Below, piece by piece: positions 38,435-47,225 of a DNA stretch of 64,000 nucleotides; position 1 is the stretch's first letter; every line of letters begins with the position of its first letter. This DNA comes from Komagataeibacter sp. FXV3 (lineage in GTDB: Bacteria > Pseudomonadota > Alphaproteobacteria > Acetobacterales > Acetobacteraceae). Under the pieces are notes generated by a model. It was given only the letters and a program-made list of their open reading frames with translations. It was not told the DNA's origin and ran no database searches. A program made the position numbers and the translations under genes. The DNA is taken from positions 27,542-91,541 of the forward strand of contig NZ_VWPI01000131.1 of the NCBI RefSeq assembly GCF_015155755.1, read 5' to 3'.

Positions 38435-40171
38435 ATGACAATCGACATCAAGGTGCCCACGCTGGGCGAAAGTGTGACCACGGCGACCGTTTCAAAGTGG
38501 CTGAAACAGCCCGGTGACGCCGTGAACGCGGATGAACCGATCGCCGAACTGGAAACCGACAAGGTCAGCGTGGAAGTCCCCGCCCCGCAGGCAGGCGTAC
38601 TGGGTGCGCACGCCGTCAAGGAAGGTGATGAGGTCGAGGTTGGCACCGTGCTGACCACCCTGACCCCCGGCGCTGGTGGCCAGAAGGCGGCCCCGGCTGC
38701 CGCCAGCCCGGCCCAGCCGGCACCGGCCGCAGCAGCTCCCGCTGCCGCACCCGCACCCAAGGCCACTGCCGCAGCCCCGGCTGAGACGGATTACGATGTG
38801 ATCGTGATCGGCGCCGGTCCCGGTGGTTATGTATGCGCCATCCGCGCGGCCCAGCTTGGTTTCAAGGTGGCATGCGTGGAAAAGCGTGCGACGCTGGGGG
38901 GCACCTGCCTCAATGTTGGCTGTATCCCGTCCAAGGCGCTGCTGCAGCAGTCCGAGAACTTCCACGCCGCCAAGGATGAATATGCCGATATGGGCATCAT
39001 CATCGACAGCGTGAAGCTGGATCTGGCGAAGATGATGGCGCGCAAGCAGTCCGTGGTCGACGCCAACGTGAAGGGCGTGGAATTCCTGTTCAAGAAGAAC
39101 AAGGTCACCTGGCTGAAGGGCACAGGCAAGGTCGAGGGTACGGGCCGCATCACGGTCGATGGCAAGCCGGTCACGGCCAGGCACATCGTGATTGCCAGCG
39201 GCAGCGACAGCGCGGGCCTGCCGGGCGTTGACGTGGACGAAAAGCAGATCGTCACCTCCACCGGCGCGCTTGAACTGTCCGCTGTTCCCAAGAAGATGGT
39301 GGTGATCGGCGGCGGCGTGATCGGGCTTGAACTGGGCAGCGTATGGCATCGTCTGGGCGCGGACGTGACGGTCATCGAATACCTCGACCGTCTGGTTCCG
39401 GGCACGGATAACGAGATCGCCAAGACCTTCCAGCGCATCCTGACCAAGCAGGGCCTGAAGATGAAGCTCGGCCACAAAGTCACCAAGGCGGAAAAATCGG
39501 CCAAGGGCGTGACCCTGACCGTGGAACCCGCGCAGGGCGGGACGGCGGAAACGCTGGAAGCCGACGTGGTGTTGCTGGCCATTGGCCGTACGGCGGCCAG
39601 CAAGGGCTTCGGGCTGGAAGAAGCCGGCATCGAACTGGACAAGCGCGGCCGTATCGTGACCGATGCGCATTACGCCACCAGCGTGCCGGGCATCTATGCG
39701 ATTGGCGACGTGATCGCAGGCCCGATGCTGGCGCACAAGGCCGAGGAAGAAGGCGTTGCCGTGGCCGAATTGCTGGCCGGTCAGGCCGGTCATGTGAATT
39801 ATGGCGCCATTCCTGCCGTGGTTTACACATGGCCGGAGGTCGCAACCGTTGGCAAGACCGAAGAAAACCTGAAGGAAGAAGGTGTTTCCTACAAGGTTGG
39901 CAAATTCCCCTTCACTGCCAATGGCCGCGCACGCGCCATCGGCATGACGGACGGGTTTGTGAAGGTTCTGGCCGATTCAACCACCGATCAGGTGCTGGGC
40001 GTGCATATCATCGGCCCGATGGCGGGCGAACTGATTGCCGAATGCACCATGGCGATCGAGTTCGGTGCATCGTCGGAAGACATCGCGCGCACCTGCCACG
40101 CTCACCCCACGTTGAGCGAGGCGGTCAAGGAAGCAGCGATGGATGTGGACAAGCGCGCCATCCATATCTGA
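38435..40171 (+). CDS. lpd: Dihydrolipoyl dehydrogenase (E3) with N-terminal lipoyl domain
   Basis: A 578-residue E3 that reoxidises dihydrolipoyl groups with NAD. Residues 1-80 are a lipoyl domain (Lys in [12 protein letters not shown]), then an Ala/Pro linker. The E3 core has FAD fold VIVIGAGPGGYVCAIRAAQL, redox disulfide GGTCLNVGCIPSKALL, NAD fold VVIGGGVIGLELGSVWHRLG, and C-terminal His/Glu HAHPTLSEAVKEA. Standard E3 is about 470 residues and has no lipoyl domain; fused forms are known mainly in pyruvate dehydrogenase operons. Third gene of the OGDH operon, followed by a terminator. Confidence 0.97.
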   Translation: MTIDIKVPTLGESVTTATVSKWLKQPGDAVNADEPIAELETDKVSVEVPAPQAGVLGAHAVKEGDEVEVGTVLTTLTPGAGGQKAAPAAASPAQPAPAAAAPAAAPAPKATAAAPAETDYDVIVIGAGPGGYVCAIRAAQLGFKVACVEKRATLGGTCLNVGCIPSKALLQQSENFHAAKDEYADMGIIIDSVKLDLAKMMARKQSVVDANVKGVEFLFKKNKVTWLKGTGKVEGTGRITVDGKPVTARHIVIASGSDSAGLPGVDVDEKQIVTSTGALELSAVPKKMVVIGGGVIGLELGSVWHRLGADVTVIEYLDRLVPGTDNEIAKTFQRILTKQGLKMKLGHKVTKAEKSAKGVTLTVEPAQGGTAETLEADVVLLAIGRTAASKGFGLEEAGIELDKRGRIVTDAHYATSVPGIYAIGDVIAGPMLAHKAEEEGVAVAELLAGQAGHVNYGAIPAVVYTWPEVATVGKTEENLKEEGVSYKVGKFPFTANGRARAIGMTDGFVKVLADSTTDQVLGVHIIGPMAGELIAECTMAIEFGASSEDIARTCHAHPTLSEAVKEAAMDVDKRAIHI

Positions 40172-40193
40172 ACTGGCCCGCCAGAAATAAAAA

Positions 40194-40226
40194 CCACCCG
40201 GCAGCAAACCTGCCGGGTGGTTTTTT
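40194..40226 (+). terminator. Rho-independent terminator after lpd
   Basis: An 11-bp perfect stem CCACCCGGCAG / CTGCCGGGTGG with a 5-base loop, followed by six T residues. It begins 22 bases after the lpd stop. Confidence 0.96.
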
Positions 40227-40405
40227 ATTTGTATCAAGGTATTATATTAAAATTCAATTATTCAGAATCATTTCTATTATATTTATTATTTTCTAATTAT
40301 TTTTCTAACTATTGAATAAATTATGCTATCCATGCGGTTGGTTGTTAGGTGTGGGCTGTTTCGACAGCTCCAGCCACGCTATATTACTTATCCATGACAA
40401 AGAAT
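40227..40405. other. Strongly AT-rich spacer between lpd and the cdg-like operon
   Basis: About 110 bases are nearly pure A/T (many TTATT, AATTA runs), unlike the rest of the window. This is followed by a short GC-rich part containing CTGTTTCGACAG, an imperfect hairpin. No gene or tRNA fold is seen. The genes on both sides end here. Confidence 0.6.
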
Positions 40406-40490
40406 AAAAATTTTTGGATACCGCGTTTTTTCAAAAAGACGGCATTCTCTGAAGCTTTTTGAAAAAAGCTTCACCAAAAACTTCTTTATG
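40406..40490 (-). repeat. Two-hairpin repeat, copy 3 (minus orientation)
   Basis: On the minus strand the order is CATAAAGAAGTTTTTGGTG, hairpin A (GAAGCTTTTT at 40451-40460 paired with AAAAAGCTTC at 40463-40472 in plus coordinates), AGAGAATGCC, a decayed hairpin B around 40422-40443, then the inverted end CCAAAAATTTTT. It starts 15 bases after the stop of the diguanylate cyclase gene and has the same orientation as that gene. Confidence 0.8.
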
Positions 40491-40505
40491 GTCTGGCGCG
40501 CGGGT

Positions 40506-42239
40506 TCATGCGGTCGTAGGGGCAGGGTTCCATGCATCCTCACGCGTAATGCGGATCAGTTCCGTGGCGGAAACCGCGCGCGAGATGAAGAAGCCCTGCA
40601 CATAGTCCACGCCCAGCGCGCGCACGGTATCAAATTCTTCCTGTGTTTCCACACCTTCCACCGTTACGGCCAGGTTGTAGCCATGACCAAGCTTGATGAG
40701 CGAGGCCAGCAGGCTGCGTGCCTTGCTATCCGACCCGATATTGCGCACCAGGCAACGGTCCAGCTTCAGCGACTGCAGCGGCAGTTCCCGTAGCGTGGAC
40801 AGCCGCACCGTGCCGTAGCCGAAATTGTCCATGGCCAGCCCGAACCCGTCTTCCGCCAGGCCGCGCAGGCGCAGGCGGCTTTTTTCCGCACGCCGTCCCT
40901 GCAGCATCTGTTCGGTGACTTCCAGCATGAAGGTGCTGGGGTCGAGGTTGAGCTGCCGGATCTCGCTGAACAGGTCGATCTGCTGTTCAAGGTTCAGCAG
41001 GTCCAGATGCGACAGGTTGACCGCCAGCCGCAGGCTGGGCAGGCCCGCTTCCTTCCATTTCTGGATATCATCGTGGAAGGACTGCACCAGATGCGTTTCC
41101 ATGATCTGGGCCAGCGCCGAATCCGCGAATACATCGGTAAACGCACCGGCGGACAGCAGCCCGCGTTCGGGATGGTGCCAGCGCATCAGAGCTTCCGCCT
41201 GTTCGATCCGGCCGGTCCGGGCGTTCAGTATGGGCTGGTAGTAAACCTCGAACTGTTTTTCCGCGACACCCTGCCGGGCTTCCGACAGGATCTTGGCGCG
41301 TTCCATCGTGGTCTTGTGCAGGCTGGGCGTGAACATGCGCGCCTGCTTGCCCCCCGCCTGCTTGGCGGCATAGACCGCGACATCGGCGTTCTTCTGCAAG
41401 GCTTCCAGCGATTCCTCGCCGGTGATGGGGGTGGCCCCGATACTGCCGGAAATGCGCACGGTGGCGCTGTCCAGCATGATCGGTTCCTCCAGCAGGTTCT
41501 GGATTTTGCTCAGGATGGTCTGCAGCGGCATGGTCTTCAGGCTGTGATGAAGGATCACCGCGAACTCATCCCCGCCCAGGCGGCTGATCGTATCCTGCGA
41601 CCCGATCAGTTCGATCAGGCGCGTCGCAATGGTCTTGAGTACCTCATCACCCGCGTGATGGCCGTGGATGTCATTGACTGGCTTGAAGCCGTCAAGGTCG
41701 AACATCACCAGCACCTGCGGGTCGGCATTGCGGCGTTTGCTCGCTTCCACGGCGGTGATCAGGCTGGCGTTGAACCCGCCACGGTTCAGCAGGCCGGTCA
41801 TCATGTCGGTCGCGGCCTGTTTTTTTAGCCGTACCTTCGTGTTCATAAGTTCGGTAATTTCAAAACGGGTCGCGACAAACCCGCTTATTTCCCCCTGTGC
41901 GTTCTTGTGGGGAATGATGGTGGTCGCCACCCAGTAATGGCTGCCGTCCTTGGCGCGGTTGCACAGGTTGCCATGCCATGTCTGGCCCGAATACAGGGTC
42001 CGGTACATGTCCCGGAAAAAAGCCTTGTTATGCTCCCCCGAATTCAGGATGCGATGGGTGTGGCCCAGCAGTTCTTCGCGGGAGTACTGGCTGATCTTGC
42101 AGAATTTGTCGTTGACGTAGGTAATGACCCCCTTGCGGTCGGTCACGGCGACAATAAGGACATTATCAACCACATCCGCCCAGAAGTCGGCATCTTCATG
42201 CGTTAGGGCGCGAAGCCTGTTGTCATGGTGTGCGGACAT
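40506..42239 (-). CDS. dgc: Diguanylate cyclase with FAD-type PAS, GGDEF and degenerate EAL domain (AxDGC2-like)
   Basis: A 577-residue protein. The N-terminal PAS (residues about 20-130) has the flavin-PAS pattern NDKFCKISQYSREELLG and WHGNLCNRAKDGSHYW, as in Acetobacter xylinum AxDGC2, whose PAS binds FAD. The GGDEF domain is intact (FDLDGFKPVNDIHGHHAGDE and SRLGGDEFAV). The inhibitory I-site is absent: GSQD replaces RxxD. The EAL domain keeps EALMRW but loop 6 reads LAMDNFGYGTVR instead of DDFGTGYSS, so phosphodiesterase activity is doubtful. Predicted role: c-di-GMP synthesis under redox control, feeding cellulose synthase. It has a GAGGT ribosome binding site and lies 56 bases after the phosphodiesterase gene. 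Confidence 0.9.
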   Translation of the reverse strand: MSAHHDNRLRALTHEDADFWADVVDNVLIVAVTDRKGVITYVNDKFCKISQYSREELLGHTHRILNSGEHNKAFFRDMYRTLYSGQTWHGNLCNRAKDGSHYWVATTIIPHKNAQGEISGFVATRFEITELMNTKVRLKKQAATDMMTGLLNRGGFNASLITAVEASKRRNADPQVLVMFDLDGFKPVNDIHGHHAGDEVLKTIATRLIELIGSQDTISRLGGDEFAVILHHSLKTMPLQTILSKIQNLLEEPIMLDSATVRISGSIGATPITGEESLEALQKNADVAVYAAKQAGGKQARMFTPSLHKTTMERAKILSEARQGVAEKQFEVYYQPILNARTGRIEQAEALMRWHHPERGLLSAGAFTDVFADSALAQIMETHLVQSFHDDIQKWKEAGLPSLRLAVNLSHLDLLNLEQQIDLFSEIRQLNLDPSTFMLEVTEQMLQGRRAEKSRLRLRGLAEDGFGLAMDNFGYGTVRLSTLRELPLQSLKLDRCLVRNIGSDSKARSLLASLIKLGHGYNLAVTVEGVETQEEFDTVRALGVDYVQGFFISRAVSATELIRITREDAWNPAPTTA

Positions 42240-42295
42240 TCTGGTACCTCGGATACGGAGCAGGAAACGGGGAATTACCTGTAAGCAGTCTAGGA

Positions 42296-44512
42296 TTATT
42301 TCTTCTTGTCGGAAACATTTTTGGCGGCAGGCTTGGCCGGCATGATTTCACGGATTGTCTTGTGCTGCCTGACCCATTTTTCCAGGTCATCAGGGGCCAG
42401 CGGCTTGGCGAACAGATAACCCTGCATCACATCGCAGTTCAGTTCTTCCAGCAGGCGCCACTGCTGTTCGGTCTCGACCCCTTCGGTCACAACCGTCATG
42501 CCCAGGCGCGAACCGATGCCGATGACCGCCATGGTCACGGCCTGCGCATTGGTATCATGCTCGAACTCATTGATGAAACTGCGGTCAATCTTGATTTCCG
42601 TCAGCGGCAGGCGCGTCAGCCGCGACAGTGACGAATACCCCGTGCCGAAATCATCCATCGACAGGCCACAGCCAAGGTTGCGGATGGACTGCAGCACTTC
42701 CTCGGTATCGCGGCTGTTGTCCATCATCACGCTTTCGGTGATTTCCACCGTCAACCGCGCGGGCTTGAGGTCATGGTCCTTCAGCAGGGCCGCGATGTGT
42801 TCAGGCAGTGCGCGGTTGCGGAAATGTACCGCCGACAGGTTTACCGCCACGGTGGGGACATGGATGCCGTCGCGGTCCCATTTCACGATCTGGCGGCATG
42901 CTTCCAGCAGCGACCAACGGCCGATGGCCTCGATCTGGCCGGTTTCCTCCGCCACCGCGATGAAGCGGGACGGGTAGATGTTGCCCAGTGTCGGATGGTG
43001 CCAGCGCGACAGGGCCTCCACCCCGCTGAGTTCCAGTGTATGCGTGCGCACCTGCGGCTGGTAATGCAGGTTCAGCATGCCCTTGGCCAGCGAATCACGC
43101 AGCGCCGAGCCAAGCACCAGCCGGTCCTGCGCCACCTGGTTCTTTTCCAGGTTGGCGAAGCGGAAGGTGCCGCGCCCGTTTTCCTTGGCCTGCCGCAGCG
43201 CCACATCCGCCGTGCTGAGCAGGGATTCACTGTCCGGCCCGTTATCGGGGTATGTGCTGATACCGATCGAGCAGGAAATCGTCAGCGTATTCTGCCCGAT
43301 CTGCATGGGCTTGGCGATGGTGGCCAGCAGGCGTTCGGCAAACTCAGTGGCTTCCTTGGTGGGGCAGTTGGGCACCACCACCACGAATTCATCCCCACCA
43401 GAGCGGCTGATGACATACCCGTCCAGCGCGATGGCACGGATACGGGCCGCGATCTCGATCAGGAACTGGTCGGCATAGACATGGCCCAGCGCGTCGTTGA
43501 TATCGCGGAAACGGTCGATATCGAGCATGAAGATGGCGAACTGGCGGTTGCCATCCTGCTTGTTGATCATGCCCTCGATCACCTTGTGGACCGAGGAGCG
43601 GTTGAGCAGCCCGGTCAGGCTGTCAAAATTGGCAAGATGGGAAATATGTTCCTGCGTTGCATTCTGCTCGAACGCCAGCGCACAGAAGGGAATGCACGAA
43701 TCAACGATGCGCTGCGGCCATGTGTTGCGGCCCTGATCCTCACGCGCATACAGGGCGAAAATGCCCTTGACCTGACCCGAACGCGTGCAGACCGGCGTGC
43801 AGAAGCACTGCTGCAGCCCCAGTGAGATGCCGAGCGAACGATAGCTGTCCCATACCAGCCGCGTGGCGTAGTTGGGATCCACCCGGAGCTTTTCCAGTTC
43901 GGAGGAGGAAATGTACAGGCTTTCCAGTGATGTCCGGTACCGCTTCGGCAGGGTCGGGCTGGACAGCACGCGCAACTGCCCATCAGCGGTGATGAGCATG
44001 AGGACCGCCACCGTGCCGGGCACGAAGCTTTCCACCCGGCGGCACAGCAAATCGGCTACGTCCTGTATCATCATGTCGCTGGCCAGCGCCTGCAGCACGT
44101 CATTCTGCAGGATCAGGATCTTGCGCTGCTGGCTTTCATTGGTGACGTTCTTCATCACCCCCATGAAGAAGACACGCCCATCATGCGTGACGACCTTCGA
44201 CAGCGACAGTTCACCGCATATGTATTCCCCATCGCTGCGGGTGAAATCCACCTCCCGCGATGTACCGACAATCCGGTTCTGGCCGCTGGCGCGGCTGCGG
44301 TTTACGAACGCGTCATGCCCACCGCGTTGCTGCGTGGGTACCAGCACGTTCACGTTCTGGCCAAGCACGTCCTTCCTGTCCAGGCCCCACAGGTTTTCCG
44401 CAGCGTTATTGAAAAAGATGACGTGGTTCTGGTCATCAATAATAACGGTTGCGTCTATGGCCTGTTCCAGTGCCGAAATCAGGACTTCAGCGCTCAGGTT
44501 AGGCTTGGACAT
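42296..44512 (-). CDS. pdeA: c-di-GMP phosphodiesterase with heme-type PAS, GAF, GGDEF and EAL domains (PdeA-like)
   Basis: A 738-residue protein. The PAS domain (residues about 12-125) resembles the heme PAS of FixL, DosP and AxPDEA1. LWGLDRKDVLGQNVNVLVP is followed by His66 in GGHDAFV, matching the proximal heme His, and Arg86 in VGTSREV, matching the oxygen-contacting Arg. The distal Met of DosP is Thr84. A GAF-like region follows (about 150-300). GGDEF keeps SGGDEF, but GHxxGD is GHVYAD. The EAL domain is complete: GVEALSRWHHP, VAVNLS, VEITES, MDDFGTGYSSLS, IKIDRSF, TEGVET. Predicted oxygen-modulated hydrolysis of c-di-GMP. First gene of a pdeA-dgc operon, as in the cdg loci of K. xylinus. 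The start has GAGGT 7 bases upstream. Confidence 0.9.
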   Translation of the reverse strand: MSKPNLSAEVLISALEQAIDATVIIDDQNHVIFFNNAAENLWGLDRKDVLGQNVNVLVPTQQRGGHDAFVNRSRASGQNRIVGTSREVDFTRSDGEYICGELSLSKVVTHDGRVFFMGVMKNVTNESQQRKILILQNDVLQALASDMMIQDVADLLCRRVESFVPGTVAVLMLITADGQLRVLSSPTLPKRYRTSLESLYISSSELEKLRVDPNYATRLVWDSYRSLGISLGLQQCFCTPVCTRSGQVKGIFALYAREDQGRNTWPQRIVDSCIPFCALAFEQNATQEHISHLANFDSLTGLLNRSSVHKVIEGMINKQDGNRQFAIFMLDIDRFRDINDALGHVYADQFLIEIAARIRAIALDGYVISRSGGDEFVVVVPNCPTKEATEFAERLLATIAKPMQIGQNTLTISCSIGISTYPDNGPDSESLLSTADVALRQAKENGRGTFRFANLEKNQVAQDRLVLGSALRDSLAKGMLNLHYQPQVRTHTLELSGVEALSRWHHPTLGNIYPSRFIAVAEETGQIEAIGRWSLLEACRQIVKWDRDGIHVPTVAVNLSAVHFRNRALPEHIAALLKDHDLKPARLTVEITESVMMDNSRDTEEVLQSIRNLGCGLSMDDFGTGYSSLSRLTRLPLTEIKIDRSFINEFEHDTNAQAVTMAVIGIGSRLGMTVVTEGVETEQQWRLLEELNCDVMQGYLFAKPLAPDDLEKWVRQHKTIREIMPAKPAAKNVSDKKK

Positions 44513-44834
44513 TGAATTACCTCGCAAAAGGGACAAGGGCAGCCCGTCGCCGCAAGCCGTGCGGATCGGGGGGCGTAAAGTCATGGAACGGTATGGTCAC
44601 GCTGCTTGCCTTGCATGCCATTATACATATCAAGGCAGGCAGGGCGGTGGTAGCAGTGGGCAAGCGGATATCATATGACCGAAAGGCATATATCTCATAT
44701 TATATAGAATAATTTTTATTCTGAATTTATATAAAAAATTACCATGGCGCCGCATAATCATGACAAACCGGATGGTCTATATACCCCATCCTGTCGCACT
44801 GATCCATCTGGTCATTTCTCTAAAATGCGTATCT
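44513..44834. other. Upstream region of the cdg-like operon
   Basis: 322 bases between the pdeA start and the end of the feo operon. On the minus strand TATAAT occurs at 44620-44625, about 108 bases before the pdeA start; I saw no good -35. Farther upstream is an AT-rich block with the perfect inverted repeat AGAATAA-TTT-TTATTCT (44706-44722), a possible operator. No gene is seen. Confidence 0.5.
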
Positions 44835-45095
44835 TTACCTGACGGGCCTGTCGGGCGCGCAGGTTTTGCCACTGCAGCCCGAACACCCGCCACAGCCCCC
44901 GCCGGTGCGTGGGGTTGCGTGCCGGTCGGCATGACGGATCAGGGCGGACGGGGCATGGACATGCCGCAGCACGGTCGCCATCTGCCGCCAGCCCTTCTGC
45001 GCCAGCAGGGGAAACAGCCGGCCTGCCCAGTACAGCGCACAGGCCCCGACCAGCCCGCAGGCCAACAGCGTCTGGAACAGCGTGGCCAGGTGCAT
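44835..45095 (-). CDS. FeoB-associated Cys-rich membrane protein
   Basis: An 86-residue protein with one membrane helix (LATLFQTLLACGLVGACALY), a basic middle, and a Cys/Gly-rich end GGGCGGCSGCSGKTCAP. Small Cys-rich proteins after feoB are a recurring family (FeoB-associated Cys-rich, similar to DUF6587), thought to help ferrous iron uptake in place of FeoC. The start overlaps the feoB stop by one base (TGATG), a sign of translational coupling. Confidence 0.8.
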   Translation of the reverse strand: MHLATLFQTLLACGLVGACALYWAGRLFPLLAQKGWRQMATVLRHVHAPSALIRHADRHATPRTGGGCGGCSGCSGKTCAPDRPVR

Positions 45096-46930
45096 CAGAA
45101 CATCCGTGCGATATGGTAGGTCAGGAATGCCGCCACATAGGCCAGGGCGAACAGGTATCCCGCCGCCAGCGCCACCACCCGCCATGATGCGGTTTCCCGC
45201 CGGATGACCGCAAGGGTCGCGACACATTGCGGCGCATAGACATACCATGCCAGCAGCGACAGGGCGGTGGCCAGGCTCCAGTGTGTGGGCAGCATCTGCC
45301 CAAGCTGGATGGCAGCCTGATCCGTATCCGTGCCGGAGCCCAGCGAATAGACCGTGGCCAGCGCGCCCACCGCGACCTCACGCGCGGCAAGGCCGGGGAT
45401 CAGGGCCACGCAGATCTGCCAGTTGAAACCCAGTGGCGCGAAGATCGGCAGCATCAGGTGGCCGATCCGGCCTGCAAGGCTCCAGTCGATGGCTGGTCCC
45501 GGCGCACCCGGCGGCGGGGCGGGAAAGCTGGACAGCCCCCACAGCAGCACCGTGAGCGAGACAATGGTCGTGCCCACGCGCATCAGGAATATACGCGCCC
45601 GTTCCCACAGCCCCAGCGCAAGGTCACGTGGATTGGGCAGCCGGTAGGCCGGCAGTTCCATAAGCAGGGTGGCTTCCTGCCGGTCGGGGTTGCGCCAGCG
45701 CAGCACGCGCGCCACCACCACGGCGGACACGATGCCCAGTGCATACAGCCCGAACAGGACAAGCCCCTGCAGGTTCACAAGCCCGGCAATGTTGCGATGG
45801 GGAATGAACGCCCCGATCAACAGCGTATAGACCGGCAGCCGGGCCGAACAGGTCATGAGCGGCGCGATAAGTATGGTCACCAGACGGTCGCGCGGATTCT
45901 GGATCGTGCGCGTGGCCATGACACCGGGCACGGCGCAGGCGAAGCTGGACAGCAGCGGGATGAAGGACCGTCCGCTCAGTCCCGCAAAGGACATGAGCCG
46001 GTCCAGCAGGAACGCGGCACGGGGCAGGTACCCCGATTCCTCCAGCGCCAGTATCCATGCAAACAGGATCAGGATCTGCGGCAGGAATGTCACCACACTG
46101 CCAGCCCCCGCGATCACGCCATCCACGATCAGGCTGCGCAGCACGCCATCAGGTAGTAATTGCCCCACCTGCTGTCCCAGCCAGCCCATGCCCGCGTCGA
46201 TTCCGTCCATCAGCGGCTGTGCCCAGGCGAAAACCGCCTGGAACATGAAGAACAGCAGCACGATCAGGATGACCGGTCCCCACACCGGGTGCAGCACCCA
46301 GCGGTCCAGCCGTTCCTCCACCCGGTCGGACAGGGGGGTGGACTGGGTCACGCAGTCCGACAGGATCTGGCGCACCATTGCATGCAGGTCCGTGCCAGCA
46401 GGCAGCGGGACGGGTACTGGCGGTGGCGCGCCATCAAGCTGTGCCAGCAGGCTGCGTGCCCCGTCGCGTCTGATGCCCACCGTGGGTACCACCGGCATGC
46501 CGATTTCAGCCTGCAGGCGCGGCAGGTCGATTTCCATGCCCCCACGCTGTGCTGCGTCAATCATGTTCAGCGCCAGCACCGCCGGGCGGCCAAGGGCACG
46601 CATTTCCAGCACGAAGCGCAGATGCAGCCGCAGGTTCGTCGCATCGGCAACACAGACCAGCAGATCGGGCGCTGCCTCCCCCCGATAGGTTCCGGCGCAG
46701 ACGTCGCGGGTCACCGCCTCGTCGGGGCTGGTGGCGTTCAGGCTGTATGCGCCGGGCAGGTCCAGCAGGCGCACGGTGCGGCCTGCGGGCGTGGTGAACC
46801 AGCCTTCCTTGCGTTCCACCGTGGCGCCGGCGTAATTGGCCACCTTCTGCCGGCTGCCGGTCAGCAGGTTGAACAGCGCCGTCTTGCCGCAGTTCGGGTT
46901 GCCCACCAGCGCGATGTTGAGGGCAGTCAT
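45095..46930 (-). CDS. feoB: Ferrous iron transport protein B
   Basis: A 611-residue inner-membrane Fe(II) transporter. The N-terminal G domain has G1 LVGNPNCGKTALFN, G3 LLDLPGAYSLNA and G4 LALNMIDAAQ. Membrane segments start at about residue 225 (GPVILIVLLFFMFQAVFAWA) and include the Cys-containing LLSSFACAVPGVMATRTIQN and CSARLPVYTLLIGAF gate motifs. It is shorter than E. coli FeoB (773 residues), mainly in the cytoplasmic linkers and C-terminus. It overlaps feoA by 4 bases. Confidence 0.96.
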   Translation of the reverse strand: MTALNIALVGNPNCGKTALFNLLTGSRQKVANYAGATVERKEGWFTTPAGRTVRLLDLPGAYSLNATSPDEAVTRDVCAGTYRGEAAPDLLVCVADATNLRLHLRFVLEMRALGRPAVLALNMIDAAQRGGMEIDLPRLQAEIGMPVVPTVGIRRDGARSLLAQLDGAPPPVPVPLPAGTDLHAMVRQILSDCVTQSTPLSDRVEERLDRWVLHPVWGPVILIVLLFFMFQAVFAWAQPLMDGIDAGMGWLGQQVGQLLPDGVLRSLIVDGVIAGAGSVVTFLPQILILFAWILALEESGYLPRAAFLLDRLMSFAGLSGRSFIPLLSSFACAVPGVMATRTIQNPRDRLVTILIAPLMTCSARLPVYTLLIGAFIPHRNIAGLVNLQGLVLFGLYALGIVSAVVVARVLRWRNPDRQEATLLMELPAYRLPNPRDLALGLWERARIFLMRVGTTIVSLTVLLWGLSSFPAPPPGAPGPAIDWSLAGRIGHLMLPIFAPLGFNWQICVALIPGLAAREVAVGALATVYSLGSGTDTDQAAIQLGQMLPTHWSLATALSLLAWYVYAPQCVATLAVIRRETASWRVVALAAGYLFALAYVAAFLTYHIARMF

Positions 46931-47175
46931 GCCTGCACCCCCGCGGTGTGTACGTTCACGCGGGCTGCTTCCGTGCGGCGCAGGGCAAAGCGTGTAAAGC
47001 CGATGCGCACCGCCAGCGGGTCACCCCCCAGGGGGGCTGTCGCGACAATGCGCACCGCCTCACCCGGCACGAAGCCGAGTTCACGCAGTCTCTGTGCCAC
47101 GGGGTCGGTGCTGCCGTGGTCATCAACGCTGTCAATCACGGCGTCGGTTCCGCGTGGCAGGTCACTCAGTCGCAT
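46927..47175 (-). CDS. feoA: Ferrous iron transport protein A
   Basis: An 82-residue SH3-like cytosolic partner of FeoB. It contains the usual QRLRELGFVPGEAVRIVATA motif and ends in a short strand. First gene of feoA-feoB-Cys-rich protein; a candidate Fur box lies about 32 bases upstream. Confidence 0.93.
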   Translation of the reverse strand: MRLSDLPRGTDAVIDSVDDHGSTDPVAQRLRELGFVPGEAVRIVATAPLGGDPLAVRIGFTRFALRRTEAARVNVHTAGVQA

Positions 47176-47206
47176 AAGGCGAAATTATCCGGACAATAAC
47201 AGTAAG

Positions 47207-47225
47207 TGATAATTATTATTAAATA
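47207..47225 (-). promoter_or_regulatory. Candidate Fur box upstream of feoA
   Basis: TGATAATTATTATTAAAT resembles the Fur consensus (repeated GATAAT-type hexamers). It lies in an AT-rich patch 32 bases upstream of the feoA start, where iron repression is expected. A Fur-family gene is at 19.0 kb in this window. Confidence 0.6.

Noticed and set aside
40227..40405. AT-rich block considered as a tRNA, small RNA or phage attachment site
   Set aside because: No cloverleaf, no direct repeats of att type and no integrase nearby; only composition is unusual.
42296..44512. First impression that the PAS lacks the heme His
   Set aside because: On re-aligning with FixL (HDGYL) and DosP (PAHPEY), His66 in GGHDAFV matches the proximal His; the Arg at position 72 matches a non-ligand residue.
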